The position numbers and the translations under genes were made by a program. A stretch of 64,000 nt of DNA from Mariniphaga sp963747515. GTDB lineage: Bacteria; Bacteroidota; Bacteroidia; Bacteroidales; Prolixibacteraceae. The notes beneath the pieces are model-generated. The model was not told where the DNA came from. It searched no databases and saw only the letters and a program-made list of their open reading frames with translations. The stretch is from NCBI GenBank assembly GCA_963747515.1, contig CAVVFN010000003.1, positions 434,001 through 498,000 of the forward strand. The letters are read 5' to 3'. Shown here piece by piece: positions 43,327 through 51,290 of the stretch (position 1 is its first letter; every line of letters begins with the position of its first letter).

Positions 43327-43677
43327 TCATCGGATTCTTTTTTGTAACCCTGTTATCATTTTTTGTTCTTCAGTAACTTTATCAGTCAGAATAGTGAAAT
43401 CCTGATCCGTCAGGAAATTCAGTTTCTGAGCAATAATAATTTGAGTCTCCAACTCAAAAGAAGACCCTAATGCAATTTCAAGAAAGCGATTAAAATCTTT
43501 GTCTGAATTTCTTCCGGAACCTTCAGCAATATTTGATGGTATTGAAATGGCAGAGCGTCTCATTTGGCTTGTTAAGCCATAAAGTTCTTCAGGGGGAAAC
43601 CTTTTTGATGCATTATAGACATCTAATACAATACTAATTCCCTGTTGCCAAATTATTAAATTTTTAAAATCTTTCAC
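43327..43677 (-). CDS. Four-helix-bundle protein, 23S rRNA intervening-sequence (S23) family
   Basis: A 116-residue all-helical protein matching the S23/IVP family: a DFKNLIIWQQG start, FPPEELYGLTSQMRRSAISIPSNIAEGSGR and FLEIALGSSFELETQIIIA are its hallmark blocks. First seen inside 23S rRNA intervening sequences, these proteins also occur as free genes in Bacteroidota, and the related Avd proteins serve diversity-generating retroelements. The start codon is GTG (43675-43677). It lies inside the inverted-repeat unit and interrupts an efflux operon. Function unknown; no reverse transcriptase is nearby. Confidence 0.9.
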   Translation of the reverse strand: MKDFKNLIIWQQGISIVLDVYNASKRFPPEELYGLTSQMRRSAISIPSNIAEGSGRNSDKDFNRFLEIALGSSFELETQIIIAQKLNFLTDQDFTILTDKVTEEQKMITGLQKRIR

Positions 43678-43774
43678 GATTGATAAATTTTATTTGTTTT
43701 ATATTTTTTCTGATCATTTGCTTTTAATATTACTTATTTCCAATTGATTACAGTATTTTTGTCTTTTTCCCTAT

Positions 43775-43806
43775 CTTGCAGCTTGCAGCTAATTTCTTGT
43801 AGCTTA
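43775..43806. repeat. Right 32-bp inverted repeat of the S23 unit
   Basis: It begins CTTGCAGCTTGCAGCT and ends TAGCTTA. Its last base is immediately before the stop codon (43807-43809) of the upstream permease gene. Confidence 0.75.
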
Positions 43807-44913
43807 TTACTCCAGTCTCACCTTGAATTTTTTCACACTTACTAAAATAAATACCAAAGTCATTCCCATCAGGATTAAAGTTTCTTTCCAGATGAACAGT
43901 ATGCCTACTCCTTTAAGCATAATTCCACGGATAATTGTAATAAAATACCTTGCGGGCATGATTTGGCTGAGCCATTGAAGCACCTTGGGCATATTTTCAA
44001 TGGGAAAAATAAAGCCTGATAGGATTATGGTGGGCAACATCAACGCAACCAGGGAAATAAACATGGCTACCAATTGGGTTTTTGCGATAGTAGAAATGAA
44101 TATTCCGAGGCAGAGTGCCATTGTAATAAATAAAATTGTTTCCAGCATCAGCAGAATAAAACTGCCTGTAACAGGCACTCCAAAGACTAATCTGCCGATA
44201 AAGACAATAACAAACGCATTAGCTACAGAAAGCAGCAGGTAAGGCAATACCTTACCCACAATAATCTGCACCGGTCTCAGAGGAGAGGCAAGCAATACCT
44301 CCATAGTACCGGTTTCCTTTTCACGGGTGATGGAAATGGAGGTCATCAGGGCCGAAACAAGCATCAATATGAGAGCCATGGTTCCGGGGACAAACTGGTA
44401 GGCACTTTTCATTTCCTCGTTAAAATACATCCTTAATTCAGGTTTTATCTGCAAAGGCATTTGAAGGTTGGGATGCATTTTCGTAATGTAATCGTTGATA
44501 ATACCTTTTGTATAAGTCGTTACCAGTCGCGCCATATTGGGATCTGACGCATCAGCAATGAGCTGGACACCGGAAACACCTTCTCTTTTAAGATTTTCCC
44601 CGAAATCGTTTTCAAAAATAATCACCTGCTTAACATGACCTTTCCTGAAGATTTTGTCGATATCGGCAGTGCTTTCCAGGTTCTTGTCCAGCAAGAAAAA
44701 ACCTGAAGAAAGAATCTTGGAGCTCAGTTCCATGCTTATTTCATCTTTCGTCTGGTCATATATGGCAATGGGTACATTGCTGATTTCGTTTTTAATTACC
44801 GTACCAAATATCAACAATTGCGTGATTGGTATTCCAAAAAGAATTATCATAGTTCGCACATCTCTGAAGATGTGGTAGAATTCCTTTTTTATGAATGATT
44901 TGAGTTGCTTCAT
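43807..44913 (-). CDS. ABC-2 type permease, first of pair (YbhS-like)
   Basis: A 368-residue ABC-2 permease with an N-terminal TM, a ~140-residue periplasmic domain and C-terminal helices containing ITREKETGTMEVLLASPLRPVQIIVGKVLPY and the late FIFPIENMPKVLQWLSQIMPARYF block. It resembles E. coli YbhS/YhhJ-type drug-efflux permeases. Its ATG overlaps the stop of the upstream ATPase gene by one base, indicating translational coupling. Confidence 0.92.
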   Translation of the reverse strand: MKQLKSFIKKEFYHIFRDVRTMIILFGIPITQLLIFGTVIKNEISNVPIAIYDQTKDEISMELSSKILSSGFFLLDKNLESTADIDKIFRKGHVKQVIIFENDFGENLKREGVSGVQLIADASDPNMARLVTTYTKGIINDYITKMHPNLQMPLQIKPELRMYFNEEMKSAYQFVPGTMALILMLVSALMTSISITREKETGTMEVLLASPLRPVQIIVGKVLPYLLLSVANAFVIVFIGRLVFGVPVTGSFILLMLETILFITMALCLGIFISTIAKTQLVAMFISLVALMLPTIILSGFIFPIENMPKVLQWLSQIMPARYFITIIRGIMLKGVGILFIWKETLILMGMTLVFILVSVKKFKVRLE

Positions 44914-45653
44914 TACTTTTTCACTTCCGTCTTTCGTGCAATTTGTATAAATACCTCATCCATATTGGCAGCTTTGTATTTTTGTTTCAACGCTCGTGGG
45001 GTGTCAAGAGCCTCAATTTTGCCTTCATCCATAATAGACACCCGGTTGCAGTATTCTGCTTCATCCATGTAATGGGTGGTGACAAAAACGGTGATTCCAT
45101 CGTCGGCAGCTTCATAAATCATGTCCCAGAACCGTCGCCTGGTAATGGGATCAACACCTCCGGTAGGTTCATCGAGGAATACTATTTTTGGCTGGTGAAG
45201 AACAGCCACCGAGAAAGCCAGTTTTTGTTTCCAGCCCAATGGGATCCCTGCAATGAGTTTATTGCGCGCCTCTTCCATTTCCAGCTTTTGCAACAGTTCC
45301 GTTTCTTTTATTTTCTGCTCCTTCCGTGGAATGCCATAAATGCCGCCATAAAAGCGAATGTTCTCAGCAACAGTTAAATCCTCATATAGCGAAAACTTCT
45401 GGCTCATGTACCCAATATTTTTTTTAATTTTCTCTGTTTCCCGGTAAATATCGAATCCTGCTACATTTACATCACCTGAAGTAGGGGCCGAGAGACCGCA
45501 TAAAATACGTATAGCCGTAGTTTTTCCAGCCCCATTGGCCCCAAGAAAGCCAAATATCTCCCCCTTATAAACATCGAAAGTAAGGCGATCGTTAGCAGTA
45601 AATGAACCAAAACGTTTAACCAATTCTTTTACTTCGATTATTTTTTCCATCAT
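44913..45653 (-). CDS. ABC transporter ATP-binding protein (YbhF C-terminal-half-like)
   Basis: A 246-residue ATPase. Walker A is GANGAGKTT, Walker B is KIVFLDEPTGGVDP, and the switch His is in TVFVTTHYMDEAEY. The signature motif is not LSGG but IPLGWKQKLAF, as in the C-terminal ATPase half of fused YbhF as I remember it. It follows the other ATPase gene by 71 bases and is coupled to the permease gene. It energises export with the two permeases. Confidence 0.92.
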   Translation of the reverse strand: MMEKIIEVKELVKRFGSFTANDRLTFDVYKGEIFGFLGANGAGKTTAIRILCGLSAPTSGDVNVAGFDIYRETEKIKKNIGYMSQKFSLYEDLTVAENIRFYGGIYGIPRKEQKIKETELLQKLEMEEARNKLIAGIPLGWKQKLAFSVAVLHQPKIVFLDEPTGGVDPITRRRFWDMIYEAADDGITVFVTTHYMDEAEYCNRVSIMDEGKIEALDTPRALKQKYKAANMDEVFIQIARKTEVKK

Positions 45654-45724
45654 TTTTTCTTTTTTATTTTGCTTTTATGGCACTGTCAGCCATGATTTGT
45701 CGCTTCAGGTTTTATTCTTATTTC

Positions 45725-46672
45725 TTAATCCTCATCCTTGCTTTTTTTCAGGCCTGTGTCCTCTCTATGGTCTGTCGCCATCAGTTTAATAAACACATCC
45801 TCTATACCTGGTTCAATGTGCTCTGCTACTATATTTTTATGATTGCAGTTTTCCAGGTAGTTTACCAGTTCGGATGGTTCAATATGAGTATCCCTTCCGG
45901 TGAAATGCACATACTGCCCAAAAGCAAAAGCCGATTCAGTCTCTTCAAACCTGCGCAGGTCTTTTATAAGTTTGTACATTTCATCCGATCTTACTTTTAT
46001 AATTTTTCCCGGAAACCTGGAGGTGATATTGGCCGGAGAATCTACCTCAAGTATTTTTCCATTTTGAATGAGAGCTACACGGTCGCACAGGTTTGCTTCA
46101 TCCATATACGGTGTGGATACCAGGATGGTAATTTCCTTTTTCTGCAGCTCCTTCAGTATTTCCCAGAACTCCTGTCGTGAAACGGCATCAACGCCTGTGG
46201 TTGGCTCATCAAGTATCAATATTTGAGGTTGGTGTATTAATGCACACGACAAAGCAAGTTTTTGTTTCATACCTCCTGAGAGATCGCCGGCACGTCGTTT
46301 TTTATAAGGTTCAATCTGGTGGTATATGTCACGTATCAGATCCATATTTTCATCCGGAGTAGTTCCAAATACAGAGGCAAAGAACCGGAGGTTTTCCTCA
46401 ACGCTTAAATCCTGATAGAGGGAAAAGCGGCCGGGCATATAGCCCGTTATTCTTCGTATTTTTCTGTAATCTTTTACTACATCAAGTCCGTTCATCTGAG
46501 CATTGCCTGAGTCGGGCAGCAGAAGTGTCATAAGGATACGCATCAGAGTGGTTTTTCCTGCTCCATCGGGGCCAATCAGACCTTGGAGCTCACCCTTTTT
46601 AATTTCAAATGAAATTTCCTTCAACGCCTGTGTTCCCGAATAGGATTTTGATATGTTATTAATTGTTATCAT
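45725..46672 (-). CDS. ABC transporter ATP-binding protein (YbhF N-terminal-half-like)
   Basis: A 315-residue ATPase with Walker A GPDGAGKTT, signature LSGGMKQKLALS, Walker B ILILDEPTTGVD and a C-terminal extension of about 90 residues after the ATPase core. GPDGAGKTT is the form found in the first ATPase domain of fused YbhF. Since this gene precedes the GANGAGKTT gene, the pair keeps the domain order of YbhF as two separate genes. It lies 87 bases downstream of hlyD. Confidence 0.92.
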   Translation of the reverse strand: MITINNISKSYSGTQALKEISFEIKKGELQGLIGPDGAGKTTLMRILMTLLLPDSGNAQMNGLDVVKDYRKIRRITGYMPGRFSLYQDLSVEENLRFFASVFGTTPDENMDLIRDIYHQIEPYKKRRAGDLSGGMKQKLALSCALIHQPQILILDEPTTGVDAVSRQEFWEILKELQKKEITILVSTPYMDEANLCDRVALIQNGKILEVDSPANITSRFPGKIIKVRSDEMYKLIKDLRRFEETESAFAFGQYVHFTGRDTHIEPSELVNYLENCNHKNIVAEHIEPGIEDVFIKLMATDHREDTGLKKSKDED

Positions 46673-46759
46673 TTTACATTAACCCAAAATTTCTTAAAAT
46701 AACAGGAGTTTAACCCATAAACAGTAAAAGCAGCATTTCCTGCTGGAAGCTTCTGCTGT

Positions 46760-47641
46760 CTATTGCCACCTGATTTCTCCCGGCATGCCAATCTTTAGAG
46801 TGCCGTCATTTTTAACCTCTACTTTAACGGCATAAACCAGCTTTACGCGTTCTTCCTTGGTTTGAATGATTTTTGGTGTAAATTCCGCTTCCGGCGAAAT
46901 CCATGCGACAGTACCTGTGAAGGATTGATTTTCGGTCTCCGATTCATCAACCAAAACCTGCACTTCCTGCCCAATTTCCAGGTGAGGCAATTGCGCGCCG
47001 CTAATGTATACCTTCAAGGTAAGCTTATTAATATTTGCAATTTTAAATAAGGGTTTACCTGGGGTTGCCAGTTCACCTTCTTCGATATAAGTTTCGAGAA
47101 CAATACCTGTAACCGGTGATGTTACACTGCAGCGCTGCAACCGGTCTGCAGCAGCAGCATGTTGTGCCTCCAGAACTGCCAGCTCGCTGTTGATTTGGGT
47201 GAATTGGGTTCTCACACTGGCAATCTGCCTGTCTAAAACATTCATTTCTCCTGACACATCGTCCATCTGTTTTTGTGTTGCAGCACCGTCTTTTAACATA
47301 GCTTCAATGCGCTTTTTGTTTGTTTGTATATTTTTTTTCTGCTCTTCAAGAACATCTACCTGTGCTGCAACAGAGTTTCTTCTTGCTCTTACTGCTGCTT
47401 TCTGTGCTTCAATCTGTTCAATGTTCAATGTAATTTGTGTAGTATCAATTAAAGCAGCCAGAGTTCCAGCTTTAATTTTTTTTCCCCGTTCAGCATTCAG
47501 TTGCAGGACTTTCCCCTGTGCTTCAGCAGCCACTATCACAGCATCGGTTTCAAATATTCCGTAAGCATCCGATTTGTCGTTTTCCTTATTGCATCCGGCA
47601 ATCAGGATGATGATAAGGATAATCATGGATTTGAATTTCAT
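46760..47641 (-). CDS. HlyD-family periplasmic adaptor lipoprotein (YbhG-like)
   Basis: A 293-residue membrane-fusion protein. The start at the ATG 47639-47641 gives a clean lipoprotein signal (MIILIIILIAGC, Cys17). A lipoyl half (IFETDAVIVAAEAQGKVLQLN) follows, then an alpha-helical hairpin (about 75-170, RNSVAAQVDVLEEQKKN...), the other lipoyl half (CSVTSPVTGIVLETYIEEGE) and a beta-barrel domain. It bridges the ABC exporter and the TolC-like channel. A 43-codon upstream extension in the same frame has no signal-like features. Confidence 0.92.
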   Translation of the reverse strand: MKFKSMIILIIILIAGCNKENDKSDAYGIFETDAVIVAAEAQGKVLQLNAERGKKIKAGTLAALIDTTQITLNIEQIEAQKAAVRARRNSVAAQVDVLEEQKKNIQTNKKRIEAMLKDGAATQKQMDDVSGEMNVLDRQIASVRTQFTQINSELAVLEAQHAAAADRLQRCSVTSPVTGIVLETYIEEGELATPGKPLFKIANINKLTLKVYISGAQLPHLEIGQEVQVLVDESETENQSFTGTVAWISPEAEFTPKIIQTKEERVKLVYAVKVEVKNDGTLKIGMPGEIRWQ

Positions 47642-47845
47642 CTGTATAAAATTTAAATTTGTAAAGGATCGGATGGAATCCACATGTTTTAGCGGGTTTT
47701 GTTCATCAGTTTTTATGCTTGTAAAACCTATGGATTTCATAATGGGAAATTTTAATTGTGTGATTTTCATTTTAATCTCTTCTTTTATTTATGTGATAAC
47801 CCTCCGTTTCAATATGTAATTCTTTTACAGGAGATGTGAAGCCGG

Positions 47846-49108
47846 TTACTCTTTCCCCTTTATAAGGCGATATGCTTCGCGAGCTTCATTCATCTGTATT
47901 TTATGCAGTTCATAGTTTAGTTTTGCAATGGTTTCAGCCTGCACCTCCCTTATGTACTCAGAGGTTGTATAGGCTTCATTATTCAATTTTGAAGTAGCGG
48001 CTGCTGTAATTTCAATTCGGATGGCAACTATTTTTTTATCGGCTTCAAGCATTTTTTTTAGTTTGTTTATCTCTTCCTGCTGTCGTGCAAGTAACAGGTG
48101 AATGTTCTGAAGGAAAGTTTGTTCCTGTTTATTTATTCTTTCCTGTTGAAACTGCAATACCTGCTTCTTCCGTGAGGTTACTTTCCAGTCGAATGGATTC
48201 CATGAAATTCCGGCTCCTGCCAGGTAATAAGTATCGAACCGATTACTGAGCATATTTAAACCCGGTTTACCATATCCGGCCTGCCCAAATCCAAATATTT
48301 TCGGGTTGCGGCTTTTATCGAGAAGGTCCATTTGGTTTTCCAACTGCATTCGCTGACTTTCAAATAATAGTCTTTCCGGTCGGGAAACGGGTTCTTCTGC
48401 ATAGGATCGCAATTCGCTGAAACTGAAATTTGAATCATCGCTGATGGTTCTGCCGGTAAGAATTAAAAGCATCCCGATGGCCGCTGATTCAACCGATTCC
48501 AACTGTATCTCATGTTGTTTCAGGTTCAGTATTTCGGCATTGATAAGTAACTCCGATGTTTTTTCAGCAGTGCCATACCTGACAGCTGAACTGGCGGCTT
48601 TTAACCGTTCTTCAAGTATGGTTTTCTGCGCATGCAATACTTCTTTTTGTTTATTAGAAACCAGTACCGTGAAGAAAGCCTGCGCCACCTGTTCGTTCAG
48701 CTTGTAAAGTTCCACTTCCAGCTCATTAAGGTGATTTCGTAACAGGACATCCTCCAGCCTGGTATTGGCTTCCGATATCCCGCCATCCCATATCGACTGG
48801 CGAATTTCGGTATAAGCTTTATACTGATCTTTTGAGGGGTGGGGAATTGCAATGCCTGTCAGGGGTAGGTTAATTCCCGTTACATCCGACTGGTAAGTGG
48901 CTTGTCCGTTTAAGCTTATCCGGGGCAGCGAATTTGTCTGAATGTTTTCCTTTTGCAGTGAGGTAATTTCATTCCAAATACCAGCCTGCTTCAGGTTAGG
49001 GTAATTATACTTTGCCCATGCATAGCAGCTGTCGAGAGATATTTCCTCCTGTGCGTAAAGTATCCGAAAGGGCAGTATAAAAAGCAGTATGAGAAGTGTG
49101 TGTTTCAT
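47846..49108 (-). CDS. TolC-family outer-membrane efflux protein
   Basis: A 420-residue outer-membrane factor with a signal peptide (MKHTLLILLFILPFRILYAQ) and two repeats of long helices with strands: SLDSCYAWAKYNYPNLKQ at the start, NLPLTGIAIP, and GAGISWNPFDWKVTSRKKQVLQFQQERI in the second half. It provides the exit duct for the HlyD/ABC exporter downstream. Its ATG overlaps the tetR stop by 4 bases, so it is cotranscribed with the regulator. Confidence 0.92.
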   Translation of the reverse strand: MKHTLLILLFILPFRILYAQEEISLDSCYAWAKYNYPNLKQAGIWNEITSLQKENIQTNSLPRISLNGQATYQSDVTGINLPLTGIAIPHPSKDQYKAYTEIRQSIWDGGISEANTRLEDVLLRNHLNELEVELYKLNEQVAQAFFTVLVSNKQKEVLHAQKTILEERLKAASSAVRYGTAEKTSELLINAEILNLKQHEIQLESVESAAIGMLLILTGRTISDDSNFSFSELRSYAEEPVSRPERLLFESQRMQLENQMDLLDKSRNPKIFGFGQAGYGKPGLNMLSNRFDTYYLAGAGISWNPFDWKVTSRKKQVLQFQQERINKQEQTFLQNIHLLLARQQEEINKLKKMLEADKKIVAIRIEITAAATSKLNNEAYTTSEYIREVQAETIAKLNYELHKIQMNEAREAYRLIKGKE

Positions 49109-49719
49109 TTTAACAGGATGGAGTTTAATACAAATGTTTTGACGGTTTCCTTTCTTTTCACCAGGAACTCCTTATATGCTTTTTTGTCGTCATTAAAGAA
49201 CATGATTTGCATGAGAGGTTTGGAGGCAAATGGGAAAATGCTTAGACTAAGAATGTTTATCATCAGATCGCGCGGATTCATTTTACGGATATTTCCATTT
49301 TCCATTTCCTTTTCCAGTAACTGAAGTATGTCGGCCGGATTAATGCCTTGCTTTTTAATTACAGAGGCCAAAAAATCAGGATCACGATGAACTTCCTTTA
49401 GGATAAATGTTGGCAGGAAGGGATTTCTCATCAGCAGGTCGATGTACTTTTCAATAAAAATACCCAGCTTTTCACCAATGTGTTTTTCGGAATAAATAAG
49501 GCTTTTAATGTCTGGAAAAATCTGACTGAATACTTTACTGAAGATCGCTTCAAAAAGCTTCTGTTTGCTCCGGAAGTAATAGTGCAGTAATGCTTTGTTA
49601 ATACCAGCTTCGTTCGCTATTTCCTGCATCCGTGTGCCGTCCATTCCTTTTTGTGTAAAAACAGACTGGGCTGCATGAAGGATTTTTTCTTCAGTATTGT
49701 CTTTTTTGGCTTCATTCAT
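49105..49719 (-). CDS. TetR/AcrR-family regulator of the efflux operon
   Basis: A 204-residue repressor. The N-terminal helix-turn-helix is EEKILHAAQSVFTQKGMDGTRMQEIANEAGINKALLHYYFRSKQKLFEAI, a classic TetR start, followed by a helical ligand domain. As first gene of the operon it probably represses its own promoter, where two palindromic operators are found. It is analogous in position to CecR (YbiH) of the E. coli ybh operon. Confidence 0.93.
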   Translation of the reverse strand: MNEAKKDNTEEKILHAAQSVFTQKGMDGTRMQEIANEAGINKALLHYYFRSKQKLFEAIFSKVFSQIFPDIKSLIYSEKHIGEKLGIFIEKYIDLLMRNPFLPTFILKEVHRDPDFLASVIKKQGINPADILQLLEKEMENGNIRKMNPRDLMINILSLSIFPFASKPLMQIMFFNDDKKAYKEFLVKRKETVKTFVLNSILLK

Positions 49720-49742
49720 TTTACAAAAAATTAACTGTTCTG

Positions 49743-49760
49743 TTTAACCAATTGGTCAAA
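49743..49760. promoter_or_regulatory. Operator 1 for the TetR regulator
   Basis: TTTAACCAATTGGTCAAA is an 18-bp palindrome with one mismatched pair. It overlaps the predicted -7 box/start-site region of the tetR promoter, so bound repressor would block initiation. Confidence 0.75.
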
Positions 49761-49787
49761 GGTAATTGGTTTTATGAATGTAAACAA
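49750..49787 (-). promoter_or_regulatory. Promoter of the tetR-tolC-hlyD-ABC operon
   Basis: On the minus strand a TTG element (fwd CAA at 49785-49787) is followed after 20 bases by TACCTTTG (fwd CAAAGGTA at 49757-49764), a full match to the Bacteroidota -7 consensus TAnnTTTG. Transcription would start near 49750, about 30 bases before the tetR ATG. Confidence 0.7.
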
Positions 49788-49804
49788 GCTATTTAATCAA
49801 AAAG

Positions 49805-49822
49805 TTTAACCAATTGGTTAAT
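49805..49822. promoter_or_regulatory. Operator 2 for the TetR regulator
   Basis: It contains the perfect 16-bp palindrome TTAACCAATTGGTTAA (49806-49821), the same core as operator 1. The centres are 62 bp apart, close to six helical turns, which would allow dimers on the same DNA face. Confidence 0.75.
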
Positions 49823-50023
49823 TTCAGGAAAATTATAATGATTCTAATTTTATGCCTGATGGAATAAACAGATAATCAGTGCTTTCTCTCAGTTGTTTTA
49901 TTTCAGAGAAAACTATTGGAAAAGGAGGAAATGCCTTTGTTTTCAGCACGTTCTCATTTTGGATTTATATGAATCCGGTATAATAAATGATGTATTTTCT
50001 GCTACTTCGGATTCTGCAAAAGG

Positions 50024-50821
50024 TTATTTTTTTGCGGTTAAAGTAATGCTGAAAATTCCGGTACCTGATTTTTTAAAATGAACAGCTTCTTCTTCTGAAA
50101 GGTATGCTTCCAAAACATTATCCCGAATTGTAATGGCTTTTTCTTTTTGTACTTTAATGTTTTTAAATCCCTGCCGTTCAATTATTTTCAAATAATCGTC
50201 TTTTGGAAGGGCGCCGGAAACACATCCTGCGTATAATTCGGCAGCATTTTTTATTCCGGATGGAAGATCACCTAAAAGCACCACATCGGAGATGCAAAAA
50301 TGACCGTCGGGTTTCAGCACCCTTGAAATCTCTGAGAACGCCTTTTGCTTATCGGGTACGAGGTTAAGTACGCAGTTGCTGATAACCACATCGAAAGCAG
50401 AGGAGGGCAGGGGTAATGCTTCAATGTCGGCCTGTAAGAATTCCATATTTGTGTAGCCCGTTTTTTCAAGGTTTTGCCGGGCTTTTAAAATCATGTCATA
50501 AGAGAAGTCGATACCGGTTACGCTGCCTTCCCTGCCTGTCATCCGGCGTGCCACAAAACAGTCGTTTCCGGCACCACTTCCCAGATCAAGCACGGCATCT
50601 CCTTTTTTGATGCCTGACATTTCGGTAGGCAAACCACAACCCAGGCCTAAGTCGGCTTCGGGAATATATCCTTCAATGTGAAGGTATTCATCCCCAATCA
50701 TGCTAAATTCAGGCTCTCCGCAACAGGATGAACTATTGCAGCACCCTTGCGGGTCTGAGCTTTGGCGGGCAATGAGACTGTACTTTTCCCTTACGGTATT
50801 TTTAATATCTTTTGTTTTCAT
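50024..50821 (-). CDS. arsM: Arsenite methyltransferase
   Basis: A 265-residue SAM-dependent methyltransferase. The SAM motif is VLDLGSGAGNDCFVA, with ISNCVLNLVPDKQKAFSEISRVLKPDG as the UbiE-like second half. Cysteines typical of ArsM are present: CCNSSSCCG near the N-terminus, one in LGLGCGLP, one in ISNCVLN and one in LYAGCVSGAL. It methylates trivalent arsenic using glutathione or thioredoxin. The ATG overlaps the arsC stop (ATGA), so translation is coupled. It is the last gene of the ars operon. Confidence 0.94.
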   Translation of the reverse strand: MKTKDIKNTVREKYSLIARQSSDPQGCCNSSSCCGEPEFSMIGDEYLHIEGYIPEADLGLGCGLPTEMSGIKKGDAVLDLGSGAGNDCFVARRMTGREGSVTGIDFSYDMILKARQNLEKTGYTNMEFLQADIEALPLPSSAFDVVISNCVLNLVPDKQKAFSEISRVLKPDGHFCISDVVLLGDLPSGIKNAAELYAGCVSGALPKDDYLKIIERQGFKNIKVQKEKAITIRDNVLEAYLSEEEAVHFKKSGTGIFSITLTAKK

Positions 50822-51246
50822 TTTATTGCGGGTTTCAATTTTTCCTGATATAATTTAAAAAAAGCTTCTTTTATCTCATCCCTTACCCGGTAATACTCAC
50901 TTTCTATGAATTCGGGAGTTCCGGTTGCATGCGAGGGATCATCAAAACCGATGTGCAGACGGTTCTTTACCTTACCCATGAAAGCGGGGCAGTTTTTGTT
51001 GGCACCACCGCAAACGGTAATTACATATTCCCATTCATCGTTCAGGTATTTATCAACCGAATCGGAGGTATGGTAGCTGATGTCGATACCGGCTTCCTTC
51101 ATCACTTCAACAGCTTTGTGGTTTAAAACTCCTGAAGCTTTGGTGCCAGCCGACTCTACCTCCAACCTGTTGTCGAACGATTGCAGAAAACCGTGGGCCA
51201 TCTGGCTTCGGCAACTGTTTCCGGTACATAAAATCAGTACTTTCAT
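50818..51246 (-). CDS. arsC: Arsenate reductase, low-molecular-weight phosphatase type
   Basis: A 142-residue thioredoxin-coupled-type ArsC. The P-loop is LCTGNSCRSQMAHG (CX5R), the second and third redox Cys are in TVCGGANKNCPAF, and the general acid is in FDDPSHATG. It reduces arsenate to arsenite for export by Acr3 or methylation by ArsM. It lies 44 bases downstream of acr3. Confidence 0.94.
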   Translation of the reverse strand: MKVLILCTGNSCRSQMAHGFLQSFDNRLEVESAGTKASGVLNHKAVEVMKEAGIDISYHTSDSVDKYLNDEWEYVITVCGGANKNCPAFMGKVKNRLHIGFDDPSHATGTPEFIESEYYRVRDEIKEAFFKLYQEKLKPAIK

Positions 51247-51290
51247 TTTTTTATTTGTTATCGAATTTCTAATAAAAACATGTATGGGTT

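Larger units (their letters stand above)
43245..43806. mobile_element. S23-type four-helix-bundle unit bounded by 32-bp inverted repeats
   Basis: The left repeat (43245-43276) and the right repeat (43775-43806) match as imperfect inverted copies at 25 of 32 positions, sharing outer TAAGCT and inner CTTGCAG blocks. Between them lies one gene (43327-43677). The unit exactly fills the gap between two permease genes: its right end abuts the stop codon of one and its left end is 3 bases from the start codon of the other. No target-site duplication is evident. A small non-autonomous insertion is the inference. Confidence 0.6.

Noticed and set aside
43327..43677. Avd protein of a diversity-generating retroelement
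   Set aside because: The fold is related, but there is no reverse transcriptase, template repeat or variable-repeat gene in the neighbourhood.
49893..50081. 62-codon plus-strand frame
   Set aside because: Overlaps the end of arsM on the opposite strand and has no family-like sequence.
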